Below are positions 17,867 to 26,606 of a stretch of 64,000 nt of DNA, piece after piece (the first letter of the stretch is position 1; each line of letters begins with the position of its first letter). Source of the stretch: Bacillus sp. FSL K6-3431 (lineage in GTDB: Bacteria > Bacillota > Bacilli > Bacillales > Bacillaceae_C); assembly GCF_038002605.1 (NCBI RefSeq), contig NZ_JBBOCT010000001.1, positions 3,224,001 through 3,288,000 on the forward strand, given 5' to 3'. Made by a program: the position numbers and the translations under genes. The notes under the pieces were generated by a model, which saw only the letters and a program-made list of their open reading frames with translations, searched no databases and was not told the origin of the DNA.

Positions 17867-19927
17867 TTATACAATTTGCCTATTCCAGAATCGGTGAGCT
17901 GCAATTGCATCAACTAGTTGAGTTGTGAAGTTATTTGCTTGATCACTACCAAGTATGACCCCAAAGTTACTAGGAAATTTCTGATCGTCAAACCACCGCT
18001 TGCCTTCATCTGTTGCTGCGATCATTTTATAATGAATGAAGGCCTCTTTCATAAACATTTTCGCATCATGTTCGAACTGTTTGCTTGCAGACGTTCCCCC
18101 AGCAATATAAACCCCATCAAAAGCAACAGATGCATCGGTGGCAAATGTATGTTTCGACATACATATACTGCCATCATCTGCTTTAATTGGACCCAATTTA
18201 TCACTTAAAATAGCAGCCTGTACACCAGATCCCTGTAAATCCTCTACCACTAATTTAACGGTTTTGCCATTAAATCCATCGGCAACAACTACTGCTATTT
18301 TCCGTGTTTTCGCCAATTTTGGTGTATTCTCTTGACTAAGTGCCGGCGACGATTTTGTCACACCTGTTCCTCCTGATGAAGGAGCGGCAGCACCAAGCGT
18401 CTCGGCAAAAGCAGCAGCTAATCCTAGATCTACATTGCTAAACATATCAACAATTTTTTGTTGTACTTCTTCATTTTTCACTTTACTAAGCTCAAAGCGG
18501 AATGCATTGACGATATGCTCTTTTTCAGCCTTGCTCATACTGTTCCAAAATAATGTCGCTTGACTGAAGTGATCTTCAAAGCTCTTACTTCGTGCCCGTA
18601 TTTTTCTTCCATCAATCTTCTCTTGGTAGTGTGCATATCCGCCGTTTTCTTCACTAACCGTCTGTGGGGAATTATTGGCTAATGCATTGTTACGGTAAGC
18701 GACTTGGCCTTTGTTAATAGTTTGGCGATGAAACCCATCGCGTTGATTATTATGGAACGGACAAACTGGACGATTGATTGGAATCTCATGAAAGTTCGGC
18801 CCTCCGAGACGGAGTAGTTGTGTATCTGTATAAGAAAAAAGGCGTGTTTGAAGAAGTGGATCATTAGTGAAGTCTATGCCAGGAACGACATTTCCCACGT
18901 GGAAGGCCACTTGCTCTGTTTCAGCAAAAACATTGTCAACATTTCGATTTAGCGTCATTTTCCCAATGATTTGTACTGGGATATCTTCTTCCGGCCAAAG
19001 CTTTGTCGCATCAAGAATATCGAAGTCAAAGGCAAATTCATCTTTTTCTTCAAGTATTTGAATGCCAAGCTCAAACTCCGCATAATTGCCCATATTGATA
19101 GATTCCCATAAATCGCGGCGATTAAAATCTGGATCTTTCCCCCCTATCTTTTGCGCCTCATCCCATACGAGCGAATGTGCACCTAAGACCGGCTTCCAAT
19201 GAAACTTTACGAAATGTGCTTTTCCTTCTTCATTTATAAAGCGAAACGTATGCACGCCAAACCCCTCCATCATTCGGTAGCTCCGCGGAATCGCACGATC
19301 ACTCATTAGCCACATGATCATATGGGCACTTTCTTGATTCTGCGAAACCCAATCCCAGAACGTATCATGGGCGGAGGCTGCTTGTGGCATTTCATTGTGT
19401 GGCTCAGGTTTAATTGCGTGGACGACATCAGGAAACTTAATGCCATCTTGGATGAAAAAGACAGGCATATTATTTCCTACTAAATCAAAGTTTCCTTCCT
19501 CTGTGTAAAACTTAGTTGCAAATCCCCTAACATCTCTTGGAGTATCCATTGATCCCCGAAAACCAACAACGGTTGAAAAGCGAACAAAAACAGGTGTTTT
19601 TATGTTGGGATCTTGCAAAAATTTAGCTTTAGTAAAGGGTTTCATTGAGTCATTATATACTTGAAATTCTCCATGTACACCAAAACCACGCGCATGTACG
19701 ACACGTTCTGGGATACGCTCATGGTCAAAATGAGTCATCTTCTCTCGAAAATGAAAATCCTCTATTAGTGTTGGCCCACGCTCTCCCGCCGTTAGAGAAA
19801 CCCCATCTTCTGACATTTTTAGTCCTTGATTAGTCGTCAAATCCTTATCCTGATTATCATCACTTCGAAACTGTTCTAGTTGTTTATCTTTTTTGTTTTT
19901 AGTGTTTTTCTCATCTTTCACGGTCAT
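17867..19927 (-). CDS. katE: Large-subunit catalase with C-terminal DJ-1/PfpI-like domain
   Basis: A 686-residue clade 2 (HPII-type) haem catalase that splits H2O2 to water and oxygen. The catalytic His is in RVVHARGFG near residue 78, the Asn region in [12 protein letters not shown], and the proximal haem-ligand Tyr in RLFSYTDTQ near residue 360. After about residue 545 a flavodoxin-like DJ-1/PfpI-type domain begins at [13 protein letters not shown], as expected for large-subunit catalases. The first 40 residues are highly charged. The ATG follows AAGGA. It is monocistronic. I found no convincing PerR box; a weak GTTTAG-N14-GGAAAT upstream could be a sigma-B promoter. Confidence 0.94.
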   Translation of the reverse strand: MTVKDEKNTKNKKDKQLEQFRSDDNQDKDLTTNQGLKMSEDGVSLTAGERGPTLIEDFHFREKMTHFDHERIPERVVHARGFGVHGEFQVYNDSMKPFTKAKFLQDPNIKTPVFVRFSTVVGFRGSMDTPRDVRGFATKFYTEEGNFDLVGNNMPVFFIQDGIKFPDVVHAIKPEPHNEMPQAASAHDTFWDWVSQNQESAHMIMWLMSDRAIPRSYRMMEGFGVHTFRFINEEGKAHFVKFHWKPVLGAHSLVWDEAQKIGGKDPDFNRRDLWESINMGNYAEFELGIQILEEKDEFAFDFDILDATKLWPEEDIPVQIIGKMTLNRNVDNVFAETEQVAFHVGNVVPGIDFTNDPLLQTRLFSYTDTQLLRLGGPNFHEIPINRPVCPFHNNQRDGFHRQTINKGQVAYRNNALANNSPQTVSEENGGYAHYQEKIDGRKIRARSKSFEDHFSQATLFWNSMSKAEKEHIVNAFRFELSKVKNEEVQQKIVDMFSNVDLGLAAAFAETLGAAAPSSGGTGVTKSSPALSQENTPKLAKTRKIAVVVADGFNGKTVKLVVEDLQGSGVQAAILSDKLGPIKADDGSICMSKHTFATDASVAFDGVYIAGGTSASKQFEHDAKMFMKEAFIHYKMIAATDEGKRWFDDQKFPSNFGVILGSDQANNFTTQLVDAIAAHRFWNRQIV

Positions 19928-20268
19928 CCCTCATTCCTTTTTAAGTATTTATTTCCTTATTTCCTTATCATAGTCTTTCTAAACATTGATTATATATGTA
20001 AGAAAAGTCATTCCCTAGAGTGCAATAGGATAAGATAATTGGTCCATAAAAGAAGTGAGAAAAGAATCTTCAGCTGTCAGTTCTTAATCCAAACATTAAC
20101 ATGATATTTAAGTAGTAAATTTTCCTTCTTTTTATTTTACTTTCTGAAAAACCTCATTTACTTATTGTAAGGTTTACCGTAACGTATCTAAAAGAGGGTT
20201 TTTCCACACTTTGCTAAATTCAGTCTATTATTAATTTAACTGAAATACTATTTGAAGCTGGATGAAAG

Positions 20269-20340
20269 ATGACAAAAGGCAAACGTATGGAAGGGCTAAT
20301 GAGACATCTAAGAGATAACAATAATATCGCAAAACATTAA
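20269..20340 (+). other. Very short reading frame in a gene-poor gap
   Basis: In the 580 bases 19928-20500 I see only a 23-codon frame, MTKGKRMEGLMRHLRDNNNI and three more residues, with a weak GATGAAAG ahead of it. It could be a gene fragment; no family is recognised. The rest of the gap shows no clear feature. Confidence 0.15.
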
Positions 20341-20611
20341 GACGAATCCTTGTCACAGCCTTATCCATATAATCAACGATCCTGTCATTAAATTTTTCAC
20401 ACTTTTATATACATATACTTTCTTCTAAACTAAGAGCATCTTTAACGGTTTTAGTAAGAATGAAATTATCACAGGTGTATGGGGAATCTATATTGAAGGG
20501 CTAAAACAAAAGAAGGACTGAAATGTTTTTTTTTGCTTAGGGGTAGTAATATTGGGATTAAAAAAGAATATTATCCGCATTACACGAGAAAATTTAGCAG
20601 GCGGAATACAG

Positions 20612-20653
20612 CAAAAAAAAGAAACTGCTGGCGCTTTTTGCCAAGTAGTTTCT
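20612..20653 (-). terminator. Terminator of the nucleoside salvage operon
   Basis: On the minus strand AGAAACT...AGTTTCT arms, with an inner GGC/GCC pairing, are followed by eight T residues, shortly after the nupC stop. Confidence 0.85.
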
Positions 20654-20705
20654 AATAAGTATTTCCATATTTCGGGAGCCTGCCACTCCTCAAAAAACCT
20701 TTTTC

Positions 20706-21920
20706 TTAAACCAACATCCCTGCAATTGCTGCACTCAGTAGATTGGCGAGTGTTGCCGCTATGATTGCTCGTAATCCCATCTCGGCAATATCCTGTCTTC
20801 TTGACGGTGCCATTCCTCCTAATCCACCAATTAACAATGCAATTGCTGCAAGATTGGCAAAGCCACAAAGTGCAAAACTAATCATTACTACACTTTTAGG
20901 TGATAGGTTAGCTATTTCCGAAGCAAATGAAGTATAAGCAACAAATTCGTTTAGTACAAACTTTTGCCCAATAAAAGAGGCTGCCTTTAATGCTTCATCC
21001 CACGGAATTCCAATAAGAAAGGCGAATGGAAAGAATAGATAACCTAATATCTGTTCCAGCGTTAAAGAATCATATCCAAAGATTCCGCCGATTGCTCCAA
21101 TAATCATATTAACTAAAAAGATAAGCGATATAAATGCAAGTAACAATGCACCAACACTAACGGCTATTTTTAATCCGTCCATAGCCCCGCGGGATGCTGC
21201 ATCAATAACATTTTTAGATTCCTCATCTTTGGCCATTTGAATACGATTGTCCGTGTTTAATCGTTCTGTTTGGGGAACGATTATTTTTGCAAATAACAAT
21301 CCCGCCGGAGCGCCCATAAATGCTGCAGCTAATAAATAATCAAGCGGAACACCCAGCGTGGCATATCCGCCTAAAACGGCCCCTGAAACGCAGGCCATTC
21401 CTCCTACCATGACGGCAAATAATTCTGATTTTGTCATTTTATCAATATACGGTTTTATAACTAATGGAGCTTCTGTCGGACCAAGAAAGATATTGGCAGC
21501 AGCTGACATCGATTCAGGCTCACTTGTCTTAAGAACTTTTGCCAAAAGCCCACCGATGATCTTGGTGGCAAACTGCATAACTCCTAAATAATAGAGAACC
21601 GATATTAATGAAGCAAAGAAAATAATAATAGGCAACACTTGTAATGCAAAAGTAAATCCTGCGTTTTCCGCGCTTAAAATTCCGCCAAACATGAACTGAA
21701 CTCCAGCATCAGATGAGTCAATCACTTTTTGCACAATGCCTGAAATGACTTGAAGTATTTTTCTTCCAAATTCCCATTTCAACACGATAAAAGCAAAAAT
21801 AAGTTGTATGGCTAAAGCGCCTATTATAGTTCTTAAATTAATAGATTTACGTGCTGTTGATAAGGCTATTGCAATGGATAAAATACCGATAATGCCAATG
21901 ATTCCCCAGATGTATTGCAT
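20706..21920 (-). CDS. nupC: NupC family nucleoside transporter
   Basis: A 404-residue concentrative nucleoside symporter with about 10 membrane segments. The family hallmarks GPTEAPLVIKPYI (about residues 147-160) and SAENAGFTFALQVLPIIIFFAS are present, as is the C-terminal CGFANLAAIALLIGGLG. It should import nucleosides with protons or sodium. It is the third gene of an operon with two nucleoside hydrolases, 57 bases after the second, ending at a strong terminator. The operon leader holds a guanine-type riboswitch, so purine nucleosides are the likely cargo. The start is an ATG after GGGAGAG. Confidence 0.92.
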   Translation of the reverse strand: MQYIWGIIGIIGILSIAIALSTARKSINLRTIIGALAIQLIFAFIVLKWEFGRKILQVISGIVQKVIDSSDAGVQFMFGGILSAENAGFTFALQVLPIIIFFASLISVLYYLGVMQFATKIIGGLLAKVLKTSEPESMSAAANIFLGPTEAPLVIKPYIDKMTKSELFAVMVGGMACVSGAVLGGYATLGVPLDYLLAAAFMGAPAGLLFAKIIVPQTERLNTDNRIQMAKDEESKNVIDAASRGAMDGLKIAVSVGALLLAFISLIFLVNMIIGAIGGIFGYDSLTLEQILGYLFFPFAFLIGIPWDEALKAASFIGQKFVLNEFVAYTSFASEIANLSPKSVVMISFALCGFANLAAIALLIGGLGGMAPSRRQDIAEMGLRAIIAATLANLLSAAIAGMLV

Positions 21921-21977
21921 AGCTGCTCTCCCGTCATGGTAAAATTAAGTAAATAGTAATAATGTTTAATAGCTCAT

Positions 21978-22934
21978 TTATAGTATTGAACGCAATACAT
22001 CAAATAACATTGCTTCGAAAGCATCACGATTAATACCTTCACATACACGAACATTTTTTTCACGTTCTAAACGATTGTTTACATCAACAAGGCTGTACCC
22101 TCTTGTGAGTTCGCCAGTTAATTCAATGTCTACATGGTAAAGATTAGATTTGGTCATTATTTCTTCATTTGCTGCAACAGCAGCTAAGAGTGTATCTGGA
22201 TGTGTTGTACCATTTAATCGGTGTACACTTTTATTAAACTTCATCACAACCTGGTTGATATCTGTGAAAAACTTTGACCCTTTTGTTGCTAATGCTGCAA
22301 TGGCTTCATGATCATTGTCATCCATAATCGAGTATTTCGTACACATTTCCCAACCAACCATTGTAATTGGAATCCCTGAATGAAGAACAATTTTTGCAGC
22401 TTCGGGATCAACCCAGAAATTATATTCCGAGCTTGGAGTAATGTTCCCTAGGGCATTATTTGTTCCGCCCATAATGTAGAGATGGGGAATTTTCGGAACG
22501 ATTGTCGGGTCTTTTTTAATTGCCATTGCTATATTTGTTAAAGGAGCAATGGCAATTAAATGAATATCTCCCGGATATTTATGAGCTGTTTCGATAAGGT
22601 AATCAACCGCATGTCCCTCGGCAGGTCGCTGTATGGCTTTTACAAAGAATGAATCTCCCATTCCATCTTTTCCATGAACATCTTCTACCGTGCGATGCTC
22701 TTTTTCGCCTAGCCCCATTAATGGACGCTCATAACCTTTATACACAGGCACTTGTCCACCCTTACCAGCAACTTCAATCGTATAAAGGGCATTTTCTACT
22801 TGCTGATCAAATTGGACATTTCCGCCTGTTATCGTAATTCCTTCAACTTGAAAATAATGAAGGGCAGTTAATATGGCAATCGTGTCGTCCCCAGCTGTAT
22901 CCGTATCAATAATGACTCGTTTTTTCTCAATCAT
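21978..22934 (-). CDS. Nucleoside hydrolase (IunH/RihABC family)
   Basis: A 318-residue N-ribohydrolase splitting nucleosides into base and ribose. The Ca2+-binding N-terminal motif reads VIIDTDTAGDDTIAI, with the DTD and second Asp intact. The IAIAPLTNIAMA and YIMGG segments and the NFWVDPEAAKIVL motif that completes the ribose and metal site are also present. The start ATG overlaps the previous hydrolase stop by four bases, showing translational coupling. Purine specificity is inferred from the operon's riboswitch, not from residues. Confidence 0.9.
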   Translation of the reverse strand: MIEKKRVIIDTDTAGDDTIAILTALHYFQVEGITITGGNVQFDQQVENALYTIEVAGKGGQVPVYKGYERPLMGLGEKEHRTVEDVHGKDGMGDSFFVKAIQRPAEGHAVDYLIETAHKYPGDIHLIAIAPLTNIAMAIKKDPTIVPKIPHLYIMGGTNNALGNITPSSEYNFWVDPEAAKIVLHSGIPITMVGWEMCTKYSIMDDNDHEAIAALATKGSKFFTDINQVVMKFNKSVHRLNGTTHPDTLLAAVAANEEIMTKSNLYHVDIELTGELTRGYSLVDVNNRLEREKNVRVCEGINRDAFEAMLFDVLRSIL

Positions 22935-23887
22935 TTGGAATTTCCCCCGCTTACTTGCTTAGCTAATTCCGTCATATAATCAAAGAAAGCATCACGGTTC
23001 ACGTCATAAACTACATTTACTGGGCGACCATCAGGTGTTTCAACTGTACGTCCCTGGCTTCGTCCATCTGTGATGACAATACTATTAACCGTTTTTACTT
23101 TAACAAGATCGGTATTGCCAATAAATGCAGTCGTTAACACGTCCCATAAATAATAGGTAGAATTTGTTTTAAAATGAACGAGCGGTGGTACCATCGCATA
23201 ACATTGTCCAAGGAAATCAATACCAATATATTTACGCTCTCTTGCCCAACGTTCACGCACATCCAAAGTCAAAGGTACTTGATTTGTGCTTTCAAGCGCG
23301 ACTAAATCAATTTCTATGTTCGTTTTCCATACACGACCTGCAGCTTCTGGGTCCCAAAATACATTCCATTCTGCTGTTCCATCATGTTCAGGTTCATGAA
23401 CATTGCCGTCCTCACGGAAAGTGCCACCCATCCATACTAGTCTTTCAATTTTTTCTTCAATATCTGGAGCTTCATCTAAAGCACGAGCAAGGTCAGTAAG
23501 AGGACCAGTGAATAATAAAGTTGTTTTTTCTGGAGTATTGCGAATCGCATCGATCATATGAAGATGTGCTGGCTTTTCCGCTACTGGCGTAATAATTTCT
23601 CCGGATTCGTTTAAAATCGGCAGTGCATCTACCAAAAATGCGTGCATTCTCCAATCTTTTGGGAATGGGTTTTTTCCACGTGAATTTGACTCAGCTACAT
23701 CGAGGCCAGCGTTTCCAAAACGATCAATGATTTTTCGGCTTGCAAATACCGCTGGCTCTAAATAACAATCTGCTGGGATAACTGATACACCTGTTAATTC
23801 AACATTGTCCATTTGTAATAATAAAAACAACGATACAAGATCATCCACTCCGCCGTCATGATTAAAATAAATTTGTTTCTTCGTCAT
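22931..23887 (-). CDS. Nucleoside hydrolase, divergent paralogue
   Basis: A 318-residue member of the same hydrolase fold as its neighbour, but with a variant N-terminal metal motif IYFNHDGGVDDLVSL: Asn-His-Asp replaces Asp-Thr-Asp, while Asp-Asp is kept. It also has LFTGPLTDLARAL, VWMGGTF and NVFWDPEAAGRVW. Because the first Ca2+ ligand differs, its substrate range may differ from that of the second hydrolase. It is the first gene of the operon, with AAAAGG before the ATG, and 226 bases downstream of the riboswitch aptamer. Confidence 0.88.
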   Translation of the reverse strand: MTKKQIYFNHDGGVDDLVSLFLLLQMDNVELTGVSVIPADCYLEPAVFASRKIIDRFGNAGLDVAESNSRGKNPFPKDWRMHAFLVDALPILNESGEIITPVAEKPAHLHMIDAIRNTPEKTTLLFTGPLTDLARALDEAPDIEEKIERLVWMGGTFREDGNVHEPEHDGTAEWNVFWDPEAAGRVWKTNIEIDLVALESTNQVPLTLDVRERWARERKYIGIDFLGQCYAMVPPLVHFKTNSTYYLWDVLTTAFIGNTDLVKVKTVNSIVITDGRSQGRTVETPDGRPVNVVYDVNRDAFFDYMTELAKQVSGGNSK

Positions 23888-24023
23888 TTCGAATTCATCC
23901 TTTTCATAAAAAATGTTTATATGGATATTTCACAATTCACTAACGAAGTCGCAATCTTTTCTTCGTATAGTTCTTCATTCCACAGGAAAATACTCAAAGT
24001 TATGTTATAGTGAATCGCAGAAA

Positions 24024-24050
24024 AACCCGGGTATATATTCAACCCAGGTT
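24024..24050 (-). terminator. Riboswitch expression-platform terminator
   Basis: On the minus strand AACCTGGGT...ACCCGGGTT is followed by TTTCT, about 65 bases after the purine aptamer and 137 bases before the first hydrolase gene. It probably acts as the regulated intrinsic terminator. I could not define the competing antiterminator by eye. Confidence 0.65.
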
Positions 24051-24113
24051 ACGGAATTACATTCGATAATAGCGGAAATAGAAAATACAAGTTTCCATTT
24101 CCAGTCATATTTC

Positions 24114-24178
24114 ATGTAGTCCGGTAGTTTACGGTTACCAGGTAGAGACGCTTGAGCCCTATTCACAAGCATATACAT
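24114..24178 (-). ncRNA. Purine riboswitch aptamer, guanine/hypoxanthine type
   Basis: Read on the minus strand, P1 arms AUGUA/UACAU enclose P2 (GCUUGUG / CUCAAGC with a U-U mismatch and 7-base loop AAUAGGG), the junction GUCUCUACC, P3 (UGGUA / UACCG) capped by the invariant CCGUAAA loop, and the 3' junction GGACUAC. The residue that pairs with the ligand is C in GAC-UA, which specifies guanine or hypoxanthine rather than adenine (U). It lies in the leader of the nucleoside hydrolase-nupC operon, so excess guanine should shut the operon off. Confidence 0.92.
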
Positions 24179-24209
24179 TTAATCTATTAAGTTATTTTTC
24201 ACTCTTATA

Positions 24210-24239
24210 TTAATAGCATAAAGGTCCTATAATGGTCAA
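24210..24239 (-). promoter_or_regulatory. Promoter of the nucleoside salvage operon
   Basis: On the minus strand TTGACC and TATTAA are separated by 18 bases. The predicted start lies about 25 bases ahead of the riboswitch, and the PurR-box-like arms lie immediately upstream of the -35. Confidence 0.55.
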
Positions 24240-24241
24240 TT

Positions 24242-24287
24242 AAAACACGAATGTTTTTATGTTTTGACAATTTAATGTTCGTGTATT
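24242..24287. promoter_or_regulatory. Paired PurR-box-like inverted arms
   Basis: aaaacacgaatgttt (24242-24256) and aatgttcgtgtatt (24274-24287) face each other, with their CGAA/TTCG cores 30 bases apart centre to centre. This resembles the paired PurBoxes of Bacillus PurR (consensus AWWWCCGAACWWT), with one or more mismatches per arm. Position just upstream of the promoter suits PurR repression relieved by PRPP. Confidence 0.6.
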
Positions 24288-24611
24288 GAGGCGTTAGAAT
24301 ATTGTGTATTGTCATAGATTTCTTATGATGTAATCTCGGATTGACGTTGAATAATATTGTCACGTTATACTCACTTACAAAGACACCGTAATAACATCTA
24401 CGTCAACTGTCCTTAAATCTGTTGTCGAAAATATAAATATGAAAAAATTCGGGCTTTAAAGAATCTATTAAACATAGGCTTAATTAATTTTAGAACAATT
24501 AAATCAAGAGAAAAAACATTAATACAAATACCTTTTACTAATTGAAAAATCTCTAGTCTTCCTGAATAAATATTAGATAGAATGCTATACAGGCACATTC
24601 GTTAATCTCCC

Positions 24612-24640
24612 TTGTTAAATTCCTTTTGATATAGTATACT
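24612..24640 (+). promoter_or_regulatory. Promoter of the lipoprotein nucleosidase gene
   Basis: TTGTTA (24612-24617), a 17-base spacer and TATACT (24635-24640) form a good sigma-A promoter; the start would fall near 24647. Confidence 0.7.
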
Positions 24641-24643
24641 CCA

Positions 24644-24673
24644 AATACAAATTATTAATCTTTAATTTGTATT
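24644..24673 (+). promoter_or_regulatory. Perfect inverted repeat at the transcript start
   Basis: aatacaaatta and taatttgtatt are perfect 11-base arms around an 8-base centre, spanning the predicted transcription start. This could be an operator or a 5' mRNA-stabilising hairpin. Confidence 0.45.
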
Positions 24674-24688
24674 AAATGTTCGTGTTTA
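24674..24688 (+). promoter_or_regulatory. Single PurR-box-like arm in the leader
   Basis: aaatgttcgtgttta shares the atgttcgtg core with the paired arms at 24242-24287. It lies about 30 bases ahead of the lipoprotein gene's start codon and suggests co-regulation with the divergent nucleoside operon. Confidence 0.45.
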
Positions 24689-24715
24689 CATAAAAAATAA
24701 GAGGAGACAGAAAAA

Positions 24716-25570
24716 ATGAGCAAGAATTTTAAGTTATTTACGAATGTTGCTGTTTTACTTTTATTGTTGGTGGGATGTTCAGCAAATGCGGAAAAATCAC
24801 CTAAAACAGACAAGCAACCGAAGGAGGAACAACCAATTGCCGTTCAAGGGGCAATGGATGTGGAGGTTTCAGAGTTTCTAAAAGCTATGGGCGATTATAA
24901 AGAGGAGAAACATGGGAATTACTTCTTTTATATAGGTGAAATTGAGGGCATACCAATTGTAGTGTCCCAAACAGAAGTAGGAATGGTGAATGCAGCGGCA
25001 TCGACAACTTTATTAATTGAAAAGTACCACCCTAAAGCGGTGATCAATCAGGGAACAGCTGGGGGACATGATCCAAATATTCATGTATTTGATACGGTGA
25101 TCGGCACTGAGGTCATTAATATCGGCAGCTTCCGCTCTGAACGTATGGAAGATGGACAAGGAATGAAACCGGAGAAATGGATCCATATGTCAACAGAGCT
25201 TAGGGATAAGAATGGAGAAAAGCAAAATTATGCATCATTACAAAGTGATCCAAAACTTGTAGAGGTTGCGAAAAGTGTAGCTGACCAGTATAAGCATGGA
25301 AAAGTCGTGGAGGGAGTTATAGGAAGTGGTGATTGGTGGAATAGGGAGATCGACCGTATCCAATGGTTCCATGAGAACTTTGGAACAAGCGGAGAAGAGA
25401 TGGAAGCTTTCGCTGTTGCCCAAGTCGCTCATTTACTAGATGTTCCATACCTATCCTTGCGGACAATTTCCAATTCTGAAGTAACAGATGACAATATTGA
25501 GGATTTGGAAAAAGCGGGGCATTACGGTGCAGAGTTTACGATTGATGTTGTGAAGGCCATCGCAAAGTAA
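24716..25570 (+). CDS. Lipoprotein related to 5'-methylthioadenosine/S-adenosylhomocysteine nucleosidase
   Basis: A 284-residue PNP/UDP-phosphorylase superfamily protein with a lipoprotein signal peptide (hydrophobic VAVLLLLLVGC, lipidated Cys near residue 21), so it should be anchored outside the membrane. The fold markers of MTA/SAH nucleosidase are present: Glu50 in GAMDVE, VINQGTAGG, and Glu230 in EEMEAFA. The family's catalytic Asp (in ISD) is replaced by Asn253 (RTISNSE). In human purine nucleoside phosphorylase an Asn at the corresponding base-binding role favours 6-oxopurines, so inosine or guanosine may be the substrate (inference). It is divergent from the nucleoside uptake operon. 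Confidence 0.85.
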   Translation: MSKNFKLFTNVAVLLLLLVGCSANAEKSPKTDKQPKEEQPIAVQGAMDVEVSEFLKAMGDYKEEKHGNYFFYIGEIEGIPIVVSQTEVGMVNAAASTTLLIEKYHPKAVINQGTAGGHDPNIHVFDTVIGTEVINIGSFRSERMEDGQGMKPEKWIHMSTELRDKNGEKQNYASLQSDPKLVEVAKSVADQYKHGKVVEGVIGSGDWWNREIDRIQWFHENFGTSGEEMEAFAVAQVAHLLDVPYLSLRTISNSEVTDDNIEDLEKAGHYGAEFTIDVVKAIAK

Positions 25571-25610
25571 ACTTAAAGGTAAACCAAAATCAAACAATGT
25601 ATATAAACAC

Positions 25611-25645
25611 GCAGCACCTCCCGAAATGGAAGAGTGCTGCATCTT
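25611..25645 (+). terminator. Terminator after the lipoprotein gene
   Basis: gcagcac and gtgctgc arms are followed by atcttt, 40 bases after the stop codon and before convergent rlmH. Confidence 0.7.
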
Positions 25646-25664
25646 TCATTCAAAAAAACCTCAT

Positions 25665-26144
25665 TTACTTATGGTACGGTTCCCCCCTAATAATCCTAAA
25701 CGCCCGATACACCTGCTCCACCAATATCAATCTCATCAATTGATGTGGAAATGTCATTTTAGAAAACGAAAGGCTTTCATCGGCCCTCCGCATCACTTCT
25801 TCACTCAATCCCAATGATCCACCAATCACAAATACAACTTTGCTTTTTCCGTATATAGCTAAATGATCTAAGCCTTTAGCCAGTTGCTCTGAAGTTTTCA
25901 TTTTTCCTTCAATGGCTAGGGCGATGACATGAGCATCGCCACTAATTTTAGCGAGGATGCGCTCACCTTCTTTTAGCTTTACTTGTTCCATTTCATTTTC
26001 ACTTAGTACCTCTGGAGCTTTTTCGTCGGGGAGTTCGTGGATATCGACTTTAGCGTAGGCGGTAAGACGTTTTAAGTATTCGTCGATGCCTTGCTTTAAA
26101 TATTTTTCCTTTAATTTACCTACAGATATAATCGTAATATTCAA
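25665..26144 (-). CDS. rlmH: 23S rRNA (pseudouridine1915-N3)-methyltransferase RlmH
   Basis: A SPOUT-class methyltransferase modifying pseudouridine 1915 in helix 69 of 23S rRNA. Choosing the TTG at 26144, nine bases after GGAG, gives 159 residues, the usual length; an upstream TTG would add eight odd residues. Recognisable are the start [15 protein letters not shown], the SAM-binding [10 protein letters not shown] near residue 105, and the C-terminal [20 protein letters not shown]. It is the last gene of the htrA-CxxH/CxxC-rlmH run, the same synteny as B. subtilis yydA. Confidence 0.95.
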   Translation of the reverse strand: MNITIISVGKLKEKYLKQGIDEYLKRLTAYAKVDIHELPDEKAPEVLSENEMEQVKLKEGERILAKISGDAHVIALAIEGKMKTSEQLAKGLDHLAIYGKSKVVFVIGGSLGLSEEVMRRADESLSFSKMTFPHQLMRLILVEQVYRAFRIIRGEPYHK

Positions 26145-26238
26145 TCTGGCAATCTCCTTCCTTTGCAAATGTGTTACACACAGGTTGCGAACAAGCTATC
26201 CACAATAGTTATCCACATATCCACAAAATTAATCCACA

Positions 26239-26412
26239 TTATGTGTCCGAATTTTTGTTCGCCACAATATAAGCTGCTGGATTGGGACAATATTCACAGG
26301 GTGTGGATAACTCGACTCCCGTTTTTACCTCTTCTAAAAGTGGTGCTAATTCATGTTCATCCACCATAATATCAAGTGCTAACTCTACATGTTCTTTGCA
26401 ACAATAAATCAT
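26239..26412 (-). CDS. CxxH/CxxC zinc-ribbon-like small protein
   Basis: A 57-residue protein, easily missed because of its size. It begins MIYCCKEHVELALDIMVDEH with a C-C-K-E-H pattern (CxxH) and ends with TPCEYCPNPAAYIVANK (CxxC). These four ligands probably hold a metal ion. The family, found in Bacillaceae beside rlmH, is known as the CxxH/CxxC (BA_5709-like) protein; its function is unknown. An AGAGGG precedes the ATG. The gene itself overlaps a DnaA box at 26302-26310. Confidence 0.88.
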   Translation of the reverse strand: MIYCCKEHVELALDIMVDEHELAPLLEEVKTGVELSTPCEYCPNPAAYIVANKNSDT

Positions 26413-26556
26413 CTGAAACCCTCTTCCTCATTGGTTTTTCACGCTTGCCAGAATCTTGTACAATATTCTAATTTGTTTATTACTTCTTGTTTTGTTTTCC
26501 CTTATATTTTGCTTGTTTTTAAAATCACTTATCCACAGCCTATTCTACCACTAAAT

Positions 26557-26591
26557 AAAAAAGCAGGAAAGCTGTTGATAGCTTTCCCGCT
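26557..26591 (-). terminator. htrA terminator
   Basis: On the minus strand AGCGGGAAAGCT and AGCTTTCCTGCT arms around ATCAAC are followed by a T-run, immediately after htrA. Confidence 0.85.
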
Positions 26592-26606
26592 CTCGTTTAT
26601 CCACAG

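Larger units (their letters stand above)
26196..26605. other. Cluster of DnaA boxes
   Basis: Within 410 bases there are four perfect TTATCCACA boxes (26209-26217, 26302-26310 reversed, 26529-26537, 26597-26605) and three with one mismatch (26196-26204, 26217-26225, 26230-26238). The densest part lies between rlmH and the CxxH/CxxC gene. B. subtilis has a known DnaA-binding cluster next to yydA (rlmH) that affects initiation timing, so this is probably its counterpart. No AT-rich unwinding element is evident, so it is not itself an origin. Confidence 0.8.

Noticed and set aside
20488..20868. 126-codon minus-strand frame overlapping the nupC end
   Set aside because: It is out of frame with nupC, rich in Cys and Trp, runs through the nupC terminator, and has no family resemblance.
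23678..23695. ccacgtgaatt as another parS site
   Set aside because: Only the CACGTG core and part of one arm fit; about four of 16 positions mismatch, and it lies inside a hydrolase gene.
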